A program made the position numbers and the translations under genes. Source: Nocardia transvalensis (GTDB lineage Bacteria > Actinomycetota > Actinomycetes > Mycobacteriales > Mycobacteriaceae). From it: 64,000 nucleotides of DNA. The notes beneath the pieces are model-generated. The model saw nothing but the letters and a program-made list of their open reading frames with translations. It was not told where the DNA came from and made no database searches. Position 1 is the first letter of the stretch. Every line of letters begins with the position of its first letter. This document shows positions 48,469 to 56,559 of the stretch, in pieces. The stretch is from contig NZ_JADLQQ010000019.1 in NCBI RefSeq assembly GCF_015477765.1, forward strand, positions 43,118-107,117. The letters are read 5' to 3'.

Positions 48469-50490
48469 TTGAACGCGAAGCAGGAGTACCGGCCTACCTA
48501 CCAGACGAGCCTGGTCGATCCCGCCGACTTCTGGCGTACCGCTGCCGAGGCCATCAGCTGGGATGTTCCGCCTGAAATGATCGTCGACGGGGGTGCCCGT
48601 CCGACGGCTCGGTGGTTTCCGGATGCTCGCCTCAACACCTCCTACAACGCACTGGACCGTCATGTGCGCGATATCACACCGGAAGAGGGCTCGACGGGGG
48701 GTGAGTCGAGCAGTGCTCTCGGTCCGACCGGCGGACGCGCCAACCAACCCGCCCTAATATACGACTCCGCTATGACGGGCGCCACACTTGTCTACACCTA
48801 CGCCGAATTGCTCGACGAGGTCTCGACATTCGCGGGTGCCATGCTGCGGCTGGGCGTGCGGACCGGCGACCGGGTCGTCATCTACATGCCGATGATCCCC
48901 GAGGCCGTCATCGCCATGCTGGCCTGCGCCCGAATCGGCGCGGTGCACTCGGTGGTGTTCGGCGGATTCGCCGCCCATGAGCTGGCCGCGCGCATCGACG
49001 ATGCCGAGCCGGTGCTGATCATCACCGCCTCGGGCGGCCTGGAGCCGGGCAAGCGGCTGGAGTACCCCCCGATCGTGTTGCAGGCATTGGACCAGGTGAG
49101 CACCACCGCACCCCGGCACGTGGTGGTCAAGCAGCGGTCCGGATTCCCCATCATCCGCTTCACCGTGCCGACCGACCATCTGCCCGGTTCGTCGGAAACC
49201 GTTGCCGCGCAGTGGCTGGACTGGGAGGACATGGTCCGCGACGCGGAACCGGCCGAACCGGTATCGGTCGCGGCGACCGATCCGCTGTACATCCTCTACA
49301 CCTCGGGGACCACCGGGAAGCCGAAGGGCGTGGTCCGCGACAACGGCGGCCACGCGGTCGCGCTGGCCTGGTCGATGCGCAACATCTACGACGTGGGCCC
49401 CGGCCAGGTAATGCTGACGACCTCCGATATCGGCTGGGTGGTCGGGCACTCCTACATCGTCTACGCGCCGCTGCTGGTCGGCGCGACAACCGTGCTGTAC
49501 GAGGGCAAACCGATCGGCACCCCGGACGCCGGCGCCTACTGGCGCATGGTCGACCAGCACCGCGTGCACGTCATGTTCACCGCGCCGACCGCGTTGCGCG
49601 CCATCCGCCGGGCCGACCCGGAGGCGGCCGCCGCCAAGCGCCACGACCTGTCGACCCTGCGCGCCCTGTTCTGCGCCGGTGAACGCCTGGACCCCGCGAC
49701 CTACGAGTGGGCCCGCGACACCCTGCTGGCCGATCGCCCCGAATGCCCGGTGGTGGACCACTGGTGGCAGACCGAGACCGGCTGGCCGATCTGCGCGGAT
49801 CCGCTGGGGCTGCAGGAACTTCCGATCAAGCCCGGCTCGGCCTCGGTGCCGGTGCCCGGCTATCGGCTGCGCGTGCTGGACTACGAGGGCGATGCCGTTC
49901 CGAACGGCACCGAGGGCAATATCGTGATCGGGCTCCCCCTGCCCCCGGGCACCCTGACCGGACTGTGGGGCGACGACGAGAGATTCACCCGGTCCTATCT
50001 GTCCGCCTATCCCGGCCACTATCTGACCGGGGACTCCGGCTACTTCGACGAGGACGGCTACCTGTATGTCCTCGGGCGCAGCGACGACGTGATCAACATG
50101 GCCGGGCATCGGCTGTCGGCGGGCGGTATCGAGGCCGCGGTCGCCGGGCACGCCGCGGTGGCCGAATGCGCGGTCATCGGTATCCCCGACGAGCTCAAGG
50201 GGCAGCGTCCGATCGCCTATGTGGTGCTCAAGACCGGCGCCGAGGTGGACCATGCGCAGCTGCGCGACGAGCTGATCACCCGCGTTCGCGAGCAGATCGG
50301 AGCCATCGCGACCCTGCACGACGTGGTGGTGGTGCAGGCCCTGCCCAAGACCCGGTCGGGAAAGATCTTGCGCCGCACCATCCGTCAGATCGCGGCCGGG
50401 GAGAGCTGGGAGATGCCCGCCACCATCGAGGATCCCGGCGTGCTGGTCGCGCTCGAGGATCAGATCCTCGCCGCCCGGGCCGACGGGTGA
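48469..50490 (+). CDS. prpE: Acyl-CoA synthetase, propionyl-CoA ligase (PrpE)-like
   Basis: A 673-residue AMP-forming ligase of the acetyl/propionyl-CoA synthetase class. N-terminal ACS domain (A-L-D-R-H-V, with an unusual Gly/Ser-rich insertion T-P-E-E-G-S-T-G-G-E-S-S), P-loop Y-T-S-G-T-T-G-K-P-K-G, W-W-Q-T-E-T-G-W-P and the catalytic K-T-R-S-G-K-I-L-R-R. This pattern fits PrpE, which activates propionate; acetate use is not excluded. The start is TTG at 48469, supported by AGGGAG (48455-48460) 8 nt upstream. Divergent from the conservon. Confidence 0.88.
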   Translation: MNAKQEYRPTYQTSLVDPADFWRTAAEAISWDVPPEMIVDGGARPTARWFPDARLNTSYNALDRHVRDITPEEGSTGGESSSALGPTGGRANQPALIYDSAMTGATLVYTYAELLDEVSTFAGAMLRLGVRTGDRVVIYMPMIPEAVIAMLACARIGAVHSVVFGGFAAHELAARIDDAEPVLIITASGGLEPGKRLEYPPIVLQALDQVSTTAPRHVVVKQRSGFPIIRFTVPTDHLPGSSETVAAQWLDWEDMVRDAEPAEPVSVAATDPLYILYTSGTTGKPKGVVRDNGGHAVALAWSMRNIYDVGPGQVMLTTSDIGWVVGHSYIVYAPLLVGATTVLYEGKPIGTPDAGAYWRMVDQHRVHVMFTAPTALRAIRRADPEAAAAKRHDLSTLRALFCAGERLDPATYEWARDTLLADRPECPVVDHWWQTETGWPICADPLGLQELPIKPGSASVPVPGYRLRVLDYEGDAVPNGTEGNIVIGLPLPPGTLTGLWGDDERFTRSYLSAYPGHYLTGDSGYFDEDGYLYVLGRSDDVINMAGHRLSAGGIEAAVAGHAAVAECAVIGIPDELKGQRPIAYVVLKTGAEVDHAQLRDELITRVREQIGAIATLHDVVVVQALPKTRSGKILRRTIRQIAAGESWEMPATIEDPGVLVALEDQILAARADG

Positions 50491-50493
50491 GAT

Positions 50494-50510
50494 CCCTCAT
50501 AGTTTTCTCA
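50494..50510 (+). promoter_or_regulatory. Shared upstream element of haemophore-like gene 1
   Basis: CCCTCATAGTTTTCTCA, 135 bp before the ATG at 50629. The same 17-mer with one change occurs 125 bp before the paralogue at 51192. Confidence 0.6.
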
Positions 50511-50628
50511 GTGTCTTTCTCAGTGTTGCTTCCCGCACGAATCACCGTGTGGCCGTAGTGTCTGGTCGCGCCGAGCCCCGGCAAGCAGTTCGTACACCGA
50601 AGACGTTTCGAACAGAGAGGGACCATTG

Positions 50629-51030
50629 ATGATCTCGTTGCGTGCTCGATTCACCGGTGCCACCCTGACCGTCGGCGGACTGGCCGCCGCGGCGGCCCTG
50701 CTCGTCTCCGGAACCGCCTCGGCCGGCGTCGCCGACTATCTGGAGCCCCTGGCCACCACGACCTGTTCGTCCGCACAGTTCAAGGACACGCTGAACGCCA
50801 AGTATCCGGACCTGGCCAGGGCGCTGCCCGAAGAGAAGATGAACCAGCTGACCACGATCCTCGACGTGCCGGTCGACCAGCGACAGCAGCGGATCAACGA
50901 GCGCCGCGCCGAGATCGAGCAGCGCATCCACGACAACCCCGAGACCGCCCAGCTCCTACAGGACAACCCGCAGACCGGCGAGGTGGTGCGGCAGATCTTC
51001 CAGGACGTCGCCAACAGCTGCCAGGGCTGA
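50629..51030 (+). CDS. Secreted haemophore-related protein 1 (MHB-type)
   Basis: A 133-residue exported helical protein. Signal peptide ends near T-A-S-A-G. The mature part has two Cys, one just after the N-terminus (T-T-T-C-S-S) and one at the end (A-N-S-C-Q), with amphipathic helices and the D-N-P-E-T-A-Q-L-L-Q-D-N-P motif between. This matches the mycobacterial haemophore-like family (Rv0203 relatives) that binds haem outside the cell. The ATG at 50629 is preferred over a TTG one codon earlier; AGAGAGG is upstream. Tandem with a paralogue. Confidence 0.85.
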   Translation: MISLRARFTGATLTVGGLAAAAALLVSGTASAGVADYLEPLATTTCSSAQFKDTLNAKYPDLARALPEEKMNQLTTILDVPVDQRQQRINERRAEIEQRIHDNPETAQLLQDNPQTGEVVRQIFQDVANSCQG

Positions 51031-51066
51031 CTATCCGGGCAGCCCATGAGGTACGTCACGTGACGG

Positions 51067-51083
51067 CCCTCACAGTTTTCTCA
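51067..51083 (+). promoter_or_regulatory. Shared upstream element of haemophore-like gene 2
   Basis: CCCTCACAGTTTTCTCA, 125 bp before the ATG at 51192; one base differs from the copy at 50494. The similar distance to the start of both genes suggests a common promoter or activator site. Confidence 0.6.
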
Positions 51084-51191
51084 CGATTGGTTCAGATCGA
51101 AATCAGACGGGGAGCCTAACGTCGAATCGCCCGTTGCGGCGGCAGCCCGCCGCCGCAACGGGGACGCTCACGAACCGAAAGGCTCTCGTCC

Positions 51192-51566
51192 ATGACTCTG
51201 CGTGCCCGATTCGCCGCTGCCACCGGTGCCACCGCCCTGGCCCTCCTGATCCCCGGCACCGCCTCGGCCGACCCCACCGAACAGCTTGCGCCGCTGTTGG
51301 ATTCGACCTGCACCTTCAGCCAGGTGGATGCCGCCCTGCACGACCAGGCTCCGCAGCTGGCCGCGATCCTGGACGCCAACCCCGACGAGAAGGCCCAGTT
51401 GCAGCAGCTGTTCGACCAGCCCGTCGAACAGCGCCGCGCCCAGGTCCAGCAGTACCTGCAGCAGCACCCGGACCAGGTCCAGCAGGCCGAGAACGACCCG
51501 CGCGCCGCCCAGGCCCGTCAGATCATCCGGTCCGTCGCCGACACGTGCCACAACTACCCGGCATGA
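51192..51566 (+). CDS. Secreted haemophore-related protein 2 (MHB-type)
   Basis: A 124-residue paralogue of the preceding gene. Signal peptide ends near T-A-S-A-D; mature helical domain with Cys in D-S-T-C-T-F and A-D-T-C-H-N, and the repeated pattern Q-P-V-E-Q-R-R-A-Q-V-Q-Q. The two proteins likely share a haem- or other ligand-binding helical fold with one disulfide. Followed by a stem-loop region and prrA. Confidence 0.85.
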   Translation: MTLRARFAAATGATALALLIPGTASADPTEQLAPLLDSTCTFSQVDAALHDQAPQLAAILDANPDEKAQLQQLFDQPVEQRRAQVQQYLQQHPDQVQQAENDPRAAQARQIIRSVADTCHNYPA

Positions 51567-51572
51567 TCCCGG

Positions 51573-51630
51573 CGGGATGACGAGACGGCGAGGTGAGGCC
51601 AGCCTCTCTCGTCATCCCGGCGAAGCCGGG
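51573..51630. promoter_or_regulatory. Overlapping stem-loops between haemophore gene 2 and prrA
   Basis: CGGGATGACGAGA (51573-51585) and TCTCGTCATCCCG (51607-51619) are perfect 13-bp arms. A second stem CCCGGC-GAA-GCCGGG (51616-51630) shares four bases with the right arm, so the two folds are mutually exclusive. The second stem ends 4 nt before the prrA ATG and takes the place of the Shine-Dalgarno. Confidence 0.65.
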
Positions 51631-51634
51631 AACA

Positions 51635-52351
51635 ATGAACCTCGTGACGAGCGAGCGGGAGACTCCGATTGTGCTGCTGGTCGACGACGACGAGGATTTG
51701 CTGGCGTCGGTCGAGCGGGGGCTGCGGCTGTCCGGGTTCCAGGTGCTGATCGCCCGCGACGGGGCCGAGGCGCTGCGCTGCGTGAGCGAGCAGTCGCCCG
51801 ATGCCATCGTGCTCGATATGAATATGCCGGTGCTCGACGGCGCGGGCGTGGTGACGGCGCTGCGGGCGATGGGTAACGAGGTGCCGATCTGCGTGCTGTC
51901 GGCCCGCAGCTCGGTCGACGACCGGATCGCCGGGCTGGAATCGGGGGCCGACGACTATCTGGTCAAGCCGTTCGTCCTGGCCGAGCTGGTCGCCCGCATC
52001 AAGGCGCTGCTGCGCCGCCGCACCGACACCGCCACCCCGGCCGCGCCGGGCACGATCACGGTGGGCCCGCTCGACATCGACGTGGCGGGCTATCGGGCGC
52101 TGCTGCACGGCCGCGAAATCGAGCTCACCAAGCGGGAATTCGAGCTGCTGTCCACGCTGGCCCGCAACGCCGGTGTGGTGCTGAGCCGGGAACGCCTGCT
52201 GGAGCTGGTCTGGGGCTACGACTTCGCCGCCGACACCAATGTGGTCGACGTGTTCGTCGGCTACCTGCGCCGCAAGCTGGAGTCCGACGGGACGCCGCGG
52301 CTGCTGCACACCATCCGGGGAGTCGGGTTCGTGCTGCGGGCACCGAAATGA
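51635..52351 (+). CDS. prrA: OmpR-type response regulator PrrA
   Basis: A 238-residue two-component regulator. Receiver domain: acidic pair D-D-D-E, phosphoacceptor Asp in I-V-L-D-M-N-M-P-V-L-D, and Lys in Y-L-V-K-P-F. C-terminal winged helix with L-E-L-V-W-G-Y-D-F-A-A-D-T-N-V-V-D-V, close by memory to PrrA of M. tuberculosis, an essential regulator of energy metabolism and intracellular growth. ATG at 51635 or GTG at 51644; the upstream hairpin hides any ribosome site for the first. The stop overlaps the kinase start (ATGA). Confidence 0.93.
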   Translation: MNLVTSERETPIVLLVDDDEDLLASVERGLRLSGFQVLIARDGAEALRCVSEQSPDAIVLDMNMPVLDGAGVVTALRAMGNEVPICVLSARSSVDDRIAGLESGADDYLVKPFVLAELVARIKALLRRRTDTATPAAPGTITVGPLDIDVAGYRALLHGREIELTKREFELLSTLARNAGVVLSRERLLELVWGYDFAADTNVVDVFVGYLRRKLESDGTPRLLHTIRGVGFVLRAPK

Positions 52352-53739
52352 CCTCCGGCACCGGCAGGCGGCGACGCCGGTCGTATTCGCTGCGCACCCG
52401 CGTGGCGGCCGCGGCGGCCCTCGGCGCGCTCATCATCGCCGCCGTGCTGAGCTGGGTGTCGGTGCGCGCGTTGGAACGCAACAACCTGTCGCAGGCCGAT
52501 CAGGAGCTGACCCTCGTCTCGCGCGTAGTGATGATCCAGCCCGAATGGGCGGTGGTGCTGCTGGCGTTCCTTCCGGCCAAGAAGGACATCGCGGTCACTA
52601 TCCACGACAACGGCGCCGTCCGGGCCACCACGACCGTGCGGCTGCCGGTTCTCGATCCGGGCCCGCACACCCTGACCATCGACGGCACCCCCTGGCGGGT
52701 GCTGACCACCACCGAGAACCAGCCGGACGGCCGCCAGGTCTCGATGGGCATACCCCTGACACAGGCCTATCGCACCACGGCCGAACAGCGCCGCTGGGTG
52801 CTGGTCGCGGCCGGGCTGGCGGTGGCCGCGGCGGCCGGGCTGGGCTGGGTGTTCGGCGGGCGCGCGGTGCGCCCGATCGCCGATCTGACCCGGCAGGTCG
52901 GCGCCCACAGCGGCACCGGCGAGCCGCGCGCACCGGTGGACGGTTCCGGCGTCCGCGAGGCCGAACAGCTCGCCGAGGCGGTGAACTCGCTGCTGGACCG
53001 GGTGAACAAGGCACAGGCCACGACCGCGGCGGCGCTGGAGACCGCCCGCGACTTCGCGGCCGTCTCGGCCCACGAACTGCGCACCCCGCTCACCGCGATG
53101 CGCACCGATCTCGAGGTGCTGGGCACGCTGAACCTGGACGAGAATCAGCGCAACGAGATCCTCACCGATCTGCAGCGCAGTCAGGGCCGGGTGGAGGCGA
53201 CGCTGGCCGCCCTGGAACGACTGGCCGCGGGCGATCTCACCAACGAACGCGACCATGTCGAAACCGATGTCGCGGAGCTGGTCGACCAGGCCGCGCACGA
53301 CGCCATGCGGCACTTCCCCCAGCTGACCGTGCGCATCGAGACCGATCCGGAACTGATCACCCGCGGCCTGCCCACCGGCCTGCGACTGGCCGTGGACAAC
53401 GCCCTGGCCAATTCGGCACGGCACGGCAAGGCGACCCAGGCGCTGGTGTCGGCGCACCGCACGCCCGACGGATACATCGTGATCTCGGTCGACGACAACG
53501 GCCACGGCATCCCGCCCGAGGAACGCGATGCCGTATTCGAACGCTTCTTCCGCGGCAGCCAGGCCAGTAAGGGTGGTTCGGGACTGGGATTGGCGCTGGT
53601 CGCACAGCAGGCGCAGTTGCACGGCGGCCGCGCCTATTTCGACGACGGCACGCTGGGCGGCGTGCGGCTGGTGCTGGCGTTGCCGGACCGACCGGCCCCC
53701 GCGACCCTTACCGAACCCTCAGACGGACGCCAAATGTAG
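52348..53739 (+). CDS. prrB: Sensor histidine kinase PrrB
   Basis: A 463-residue membrane kinase. Helix 1 (A-A-A-A-L-G-A-L-I-I-A-A-V-L) is near residue 25; an extracytoplasmic domain of about 125 residues follows; helix 2 (V-L-V-A-A-G-L-A-V-A-A-A-A-G) is near residue 150; then HAMP. Dimerisation helix F-A-A-V-S-A-H-E-L-R-T-P-L-T-A-M-R carries the phosphorylated His; ATPase motifs are D-N-A-L-A-N-S-A, D-D-N-G-H-G-I and G-S-G-L-G-L-A-L. The closest match by memory is PrrB (Rv0902c). Cotranscribed with prrA. Confidence 0.93.
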   Translation: MTSGTGRRRRRSYSLRTRVAAAAALGALIIAAVLSWVSVRALERNNLSQADQELTLVSRVVMIQPEWAVVLLAFLPAKKDIAVTIHDNGAVRATTTVRLPVLDPGPHTLTIDGTPWRVLTTTENQPDGRQVSMGIPLTQAYRTTAEQRRWVLVAAGLAVAAAAGLGWVFGGRAVRPIADLTRQVGAHSGTGEPRAPVDGSGVREAEQLAEAVNSLLDRVNKAQATTAAALETARDFAAVSAHELRTPLTAMRTDLEVLGTLNLDENQRNEILTDLQRSQGRVEATLAALERLAAGDLTNERDHVETDVAELVDQAAHDAMRHFPQLTVRIETDPELITRGLPTGLRLAVDNALANSARHGKATQALVSAHRTPDGYIVISVDDNGHGIPPEERDAVFERFFRGSQASKGGSGLGLALVAQQAQLHGGRAYFDDGTLGGVRLVLALPDRPAPATLTEPSDGRQM

Positions 53740-53767
53740 TGCAAGGACGGCCCCTACAGTCGGTGGG

Positions 53768-54937
53768 GTGACCGGAAAACGTGCTCGCTGGATCCTTCTC
53801 GTGGTAGCCGTCGTCGCCCTCGGCGCGATCGGTGGCGGCCTGGTCTGGTGGTTGCGACCAGAATCGGCGCCTACCGGGATCGCACTGGTGAACAACGACA
53901 CCGGACCGACCGGCGCCAAGGTCGTGAAGGCATTGCAGGCCGGCGGCGGCCACGACTGGCAGGCGGTGCAGGCGAGCGACGCCGATACCTCCGAGTACGC
54001 GGCGGTGATCACCCTGCCCGCCGACCTGTCCTCCTCGGTCGGCTCGCTGGCCACCGCACAGCCGCACCGGGCGCAGGTCACCGTGGCCACCAACAAGCAC
54101 GCCGATGCGAATCTGGTCAACGATGCGGTGAACCAGGTGACCCAGCGGATCAGCGCGGCGGGCGTCGACGAGACGCTGGCCGCCATCACGACCGCGCGTG
54201 GGTCGGTTCAGCAGGTGGCGTTCACGACCCAGATGTTGGGTGCGGGTGTGCAGATGGCCGGCCAGGCGTCGGATCGGTTCGGTGGCGGCGCCGGTCAGAT
54301 GCTCGGCTTCCTGAACACCGCCAAGAACGGCGCGAGCCAGTTGACCTCGGGGATAGGTCAGCTCAACGACGCGCTCACCGCGGCGACGAGCCAGGCCAAC
54401 AGCCTGGCGAGCGCCCTGGATGCGACCGGCGTGACCATCGGCCAGGTGAATCAGTCGGCCACCGCCGTGACCACCGGCCTGGACCAGGTGCTGCCGCTGC
54501 TGCGGTCGCTGCCGTTCGCGGGCGATCCGCGGCTGGCCGACGTCATCGGCAAACTCGATGCGCTGCGCGGCATTTCCGGCCAGGCCAGTTCTCAGCTGTC
54601 CGGATTCGCCCAGCTCACCGGCAGCAGCACCGATCCGAATACCCCGGTGGGCACGCTGCTGCGCGATGCGGCCAACCGCTTGACCGCCGCGGGCGCGCAA
54701 CTGAATCAGGGCGCGGAGCTTGCCAAGCAGGTGCCGCAGATCGCCGATCAGGGTGCGAGCCAGCTGACCGCCGCCATGCAGGCGCTCACCGGCGGCGTCG
54801 CGCAACTCCAGCAGATCGTGTCGAACCTGACAACGCAGACGGGCAAGGCATTGAATGCCCTGCCCGCCCGCAGCAGCAATCAGCAGTCAGCGATCGCGAC
54901 GAACCTGAGCAACCCGGTCGACGTGGTGCGCAGATAA
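53768..54937 (+). CDS. Membrane-anchored YhgE/Pip-like helical protein
   Basis: A 389-residue protein with one N-terminal helix (I-L-L-V-V-A-V-V-A-L-G-A-I-G-G-G-L) and a long outside part. An alpha/beta start (I-A-L-V-N-N-D-T-G-P) resembles the extracellular domain of YhgE/Pip proteins. The rest is regular helix rich in Ala, Gln, Ser and Thr (S-Q-L-T-S-G-I-G-Q-L-N-D-A-L), also a Pip trait, but the C-terminal membrane helices of full Pip proteins are absent. GTG at 53768, 29 nt after prrB, so possibly in its operon. Function unknown. Confidence 0.75.
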   Translation: MTGKRARWILLVVAVVALGAIGGGLVWWLRPESAPTGIALVNNDTGPTGAKVVKALQAGGGHDWQAVQASDADTSEYAAVITLPADLSSSVGSLATAQPHRAQVTVATNKHADANLVNDAVNQVTQRISAAGVDETLAAITTARGSVQQVAFTTQMLGAGVQMAGQASDRFGGGAGQMLGFLNTAKNGASQLTSGIGQLNDALTAATSQANSLASALDATGVTIGQVNQSATAVTTGLDQVLPLLRSLPFAGDPRLADVIGKLDALRGISGQASSQLSGFAQLTGSSTDPNTPVGTLLRDAANRLTAAGAQLNQGAELAKQVPQIADQGASQLTAAMQALTGGVAQLQQIVSNLTTQTGKALNALPARSSNQQSAIATNLSNPVDVVRR

Positions 54938-54952
54938 CCCGCGATCACACCA

Positions 54953-55315
54953 TCAGTTGCCGACGTTGAGCAGGTCGATGATGAAGACCAGGGTCTTGCC
55001 GGACAGCTGGTGTCCCGCACCGGCGGGGCCGTAGGCCAGTTCCGGCGGGATGGTGAGCTGACGGCGGCCGCCGACCTTCATGCCGGGGATGCCCTCCTGC
55101 CAGCCCTGGATGAGGTTACGCAGGGGGAAGGTGAGGGACTCGCCGCGGTTCCAGGAGGAGTCGAATTCCTCACCGGTGTCGTACTCCACGCCGACGTAGT
55201 GCACCTCGACGGTGCCGCCGGGCACCGCTTCGGCACCGTCGCCCTCGATAAGGTCCTTGATCTGCAGGGTGGTGGGCGCGGGGCCGTCCTGGAACTCGAC
55301 TTCCGGCTTGGTCAT
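54953..55315 (-). CDS. FKBP-type peptidyl-prolyl isomerase
   Basis: A 120-residue single-domain FKBP. The fold's active-site residues are seen in V-H-Y-V-G, F-D-S-S-W, I-Q-G-W-Q-E-G-I-P-G-M-K-V-G and L-A-Y-G. No signal peptide, so cytoplasmic. Catalyses cis/trans isomerisation before proline. GGAAGAGGACGC precedes the ATG at 55315. Convergent with the PrrAB region. Confidence 0.95.
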   Translation of the reverse strand: MTKPEVEFQDGPAPTTLQIKDLIEGDGAEAVPGGTVEVHYVGVEYDTGEEFDSSWNRGESLTFPLRNLIQGWQEGIPGMKVGGRRQLTIPPELAYGPAGAGHQLSGKTLVFIIDLLNVGN

Positions 55316-55433
55316 GCGTCCTCTTCCGTTCGATGGATAAAGCCGACGTAGGGTTCACCATATCGCCGTGTTTCAAACCAGGGACCGTACCCGGCCCGCA
55401 ATCGCCGGGCACTCGCAGGCAGGATGGGTGCCC

Positions 55434-56237
55434 GTGGCCGACGTGATCGATATCGCCGACCCCGCCGATCCGCGGGTCGCCGACTTTCGGGACCTGAACT
55501 CCGCCGACCGCCGTCCGGATCTGCCGGGCCGCAAGGGTCTGGTGATCGCCGAGGGCGTGGTCGTGGTGCAGCGCATGCTGGCCTCGCGGTTCACGCCGTT
55601 CGCACTGTTCGGAACCGGCCGCCGCCATGAGCAATTGGCCGCGGACCTGGCCGATGTCGACGTGCCCTACTACCGCACCACGGCGACGGTGATGGCCGAG
55701 GTGGTCGGATTCCACCTCAATCGCGGGGTGCTGGCCGCGGCCCGCCGACCGCCCGAGCTCACCGTGGACGACGTGCTGGCGTCGGCACGAACGGTCGCGG
55801 TGCTCGAGGGGGTGAACGATCACGAGAACATCGGGTCGATCTTCCGCAATGCGGCCGGGCTCGGCGCCGATGCGGTGCTGTTCGGCGACCGCTGCGCCGA
55901 CCCGCTGTACCGGCGCGCGGTGCGGGTGTCGATGGGACATGTGCTGCGCGTTCCGTTCGCCCGGCTGCCACGCTGGCCGGACGATCTGGAGTTGCTGCGG
56001 GACAAAGGATTTCAGATCATTGCCCTGACCCCGAATCCGGCCGCCGCCACCCTGGCGAAGGCCATGACCGGTGATCGGGTGGCACTGCTGCTCGGCGCCG
56101 AGGGACCGGGCCTGACCGAGGAGGCGATGTGCGCCACCGATGTTCGGGCCCGGATCCCGATGACACCGGGTACCGACTCGCTGAATGTGGCCACCGCCGC
56201 CGCGATGGCCTTCTACGAAAGGGTGCGCACATCGTGA
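55434..56237 (+). CDS. SpoU/TrmH-family RNA ribose methyltransferase
   Basis: A 267-residue SPOUT enzyme adding a 2'-O-methyl group to rRNA or tRNA. The three SpoU motifs are present: N-I-G-S-I-F-R-N-A-A-G, L-L-L-G-A-E-G-P-G-L, and I-P-M-T-P-G-T-D-S-L-N-V. An N-terminal substrate-binding domain precedes the knot. GTG at 55434 after AGGATGGG. The counterpart by memory is Rv0881; the next gene overlaps by one base (TGATG), as with Rv0882. Confidence 0.92.
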   Translation: MADVIDIADPADPRVADFRDLNSADRRPDLPGRKGLVIAEGVVVVQRMLASRFTPFALFGTGRRHEQLAADLADVDVPYYRTTATVMAEVVGFHLNRGVLAAARRPPELTVDDVLASARTVAVLEGVNDHENIGSIFRNAAGLGADAVLFGDRCADPLYRRAVRVSMGHVLRVPFARLPRWPDDLELLRDKGFQIIALTPNPAAATLAKAMTGDRVALLLGAEGPGLTEEAMCATDVRARIPMTPGTDSLNVATAAAMAFYERVRTS

Positions 56238-56524
56238 TGCCGACCCCCTACCGGCACGCTCCGGAACCCACGCCGTGGGCACCGGGGGTAGCGGTCGCGA
56301 TCTTCGTCGCGGCACTCACCGCGGCGGGGGTGTTCTCCTTCGGCGCCGCACTGGCACAGGTGCATTGGCTGCTCGCGGTGGCGGTGAATCTGATCGCCGT
56401 CGGCGGCGCCGCCCCCACGGCCTGGCGCTGGCGCGACACACCGGTGACGCGCTGGGTGCTTGCGGGGATGGCCGCGGGAATTCTGCTGGGCTGGGTAGCC
56501 CTGCTGGTGGCGGCGCTGGCGTAG
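56237..56524 (+). CDS. DUF2537 three-helix membrane protein
   Basis: A 95-residue hydrophobic protein with three helices (G-V-A-V-A-I-F-V-A-A-L-T-A-A-G-V, L-L-A-V-A-V-N-L-I-A-V-G and L-A-G-M-A-A-G-I-L-L-G-W). Matches the DUF2537 family conserved next to the SpoU gene in Mycobacteriales (Rv0882 type). Function unknown. The ATG shares its A with the preceding TGA. Confidence 0.88.
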   Translation: MPTPYRHAPEPTPWAPGVAVAIFVAALTAAGVFSFGAALAQVHWLLAVAVNLIAVGGAAPTAWRWRDTPVTRWVLAGMAAGILLGWVALLVAALA

Positions 56525-56538
56525 CTTCTTCCGTCCTT

Positions 56539-56556
56539 CCGGCGTGCTTTCGGCCG
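56539..56556. repeat. Dispersed intergenic hairpin element, copy 6
   Basis: CCGGCGTGCTTTCGGCCG, between the convergent DUF2537 and DUF6928-like genes; 4 nt before the stop codon of the latter. This copy is closest to the consensus. Confidence 0.7.
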
Positions 56557-56559
56557 CAA

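Noticed and set aside
48754..50319. A 521-residue leftward frame opposite prpE
   Set aside because: Antisense shadow; the rightward frame has every adenylate-forming motif and a supported start.
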